Source of the DNA: Eubacterium plexicaudatum ASF492
Lineage (GTDB): Bacteria; Bacillota; Clostridia; Lachnospirales; Lachnospiraceae
Assembly: GCF_000364225.2 (NCBI RefSeq)
Contig: NZ_AQFT02000001.1
Coordinates: 3,801,501-3,865,500 of the forward strand
Reading direction: 5' to 3'
DNA: 64,000 nt
In this document: one piece after another, positions 63,661 through 64,000 of the stretch
Layout: every line of letters starts with the position of its first letter
How positions within the stretch are numbered: position 1 is the first letter of the stretch
Notes under the pieces: model-generated
Databases searched by the model: none
The model's input: the letters and a program-made list of their open reading frames with translations, nothing else
Told to the model about the DNA's origin: nothing
Translations under genes and position numbers: made by a program

Positions 63661-64000
63661 TCAAAGGCTCTCGCCCTCTTTGTAGGAATAATCGGGGATT
63701 CCCTTTTTCGGCTTCCCCTTTGCCCTGTCATCAGCCGCCCAACGCCGGATAGTGGCGGCATGGTTCTTGTATTTCTTCCCGCTGGAAGCGATATAGCCGG
63801 ATAAGCGGTCTATGTAATACTCCCATTTGCCGGGAAGTTCCTCTTGCAGCTCTGCAAGCTCTCTTTCTGACAGGAATACATTTTCATATCTGCCAAAAGG
63901 GGCGGGGGCTGTCTGTCCTGTCTTTATCTCTCCCTCTCTCTTTATCTCTAACTCTATATCTATCTCTTTCTCTATCTCTGGTGGACAAATGTCCGCCCCA
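63661..64000 (-). CDS. Replisome organizer / DnaD-like protein (5' end outside window)
   Basis: C-terminal ~113 residues only. A low-complexity Glu/Ile/Lys stretch (IEKEIDIELEIKREGEIKTG) leads into FGRYENVFLSERELAELQ and YYIDRLSGYIASSGKKYKNH, the conserved end of phage- and ICE-type replisome organizers. Continues beyond the right edge of the window. Operon with the DnaC-like gene, 63 nt apart. Confidence 0.75.
   Translation of the reverse strand, partial: GADICPPEIEKEIDIELEIKREGEIKTGQTAPAPFGRYENVFLSERELAELQEELPGKWEYYIDRLSGYIASSGKKYKNHAATIRRWAADDRAKGKPKKGIPDYSYKEGESL

Noticed and set aside
1..64000. tRNA or rRNA genes and chromosomal housekeeping genes
   Set aside because: None seen on either strand by reading; the region appears wholly accessory.

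Overview
The window looks like a mobile-element island from a gut Clostridia genome, most likely Lachnospiraceae. This rests on Tn1549/CTn-type conjugative element genes, several TnpX/TndX-type large serine recombinases with TnpW-type small proteins, AGGAGG ribosome sites, and blocks whose base composition jumps between GC-rich (conjugative modules) and AT-rich (cargo). I saw no housekeeping gene, tRNA, rRNA or CRISPR array. All family names are from recognition of the protein sequences; no database search was run.

Layout. 1-5.85 kb: end of a Tn7-like transposon (tnsC, a tniQ/tnsD pair, then a DUF4365-like and a DUF5677-like cargo gene). 6.0-7.74 kb: a fragment of a Tn1549-like element, cut off inside a CD1108-type gene. 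7.74-14.9 kb: two divergent copies of the same four-gene module (zinc-ribbon protein, DDE integrase, ExeA-like AAA ATPase, DUF6618-like protein). The minus-strand copy is further broken by a ~0.3 kb MITE-like insertion. 15.0-25.5 kb: right end of a conjugative element carrying a Bce-type histidine kinase and ABC transporter, a double-receiver protein, a sigma-like protein, a TnpW-type protein and two overlapping serine recombinases.

25.55-44.5 kb: a second element, mostly on the minus strand: recombinase remnant, TnpW-type protein, two ParB-like proteins, an HTH protein, a ClyA/HBL-like pore-forming toxin ORF joined in frame to an S-layer-homology segment, a ~1,950-residue secreted surface protein, a LytTR two-component system with its own receiver-like protein, an oriT-like region, DUF3846 and RepA. 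An AT-rich AIPR-type phage-defence gene has been inserted beside the replication genes. 44.8-54.6 kb: a mobilizable element with an N-truncated recombinase, a class D beta-lactamase, a YARHG lipoprotein, a DUF3847/MobA relaxase pair, an IS, an Rpn nuclease and a TnpW-type protein. 54.6-60.2 kb: a group II intron whose maturase is cut by an IS66 element, followed directly by an IS240-like transposase. 60.3-64 kb: the end of another element (HTH, TndX-like recombinase, TnpW-type, DnaC-like loader, replisome organizer).

A technical theme runs through the window: at least fourteen reading frames are broken by a single missing or extra base, nearly always in or next to a homopolymer. This looks like long-read consensus error at least as much as gene decay, so split genes are described as probable single genes where the frames join.
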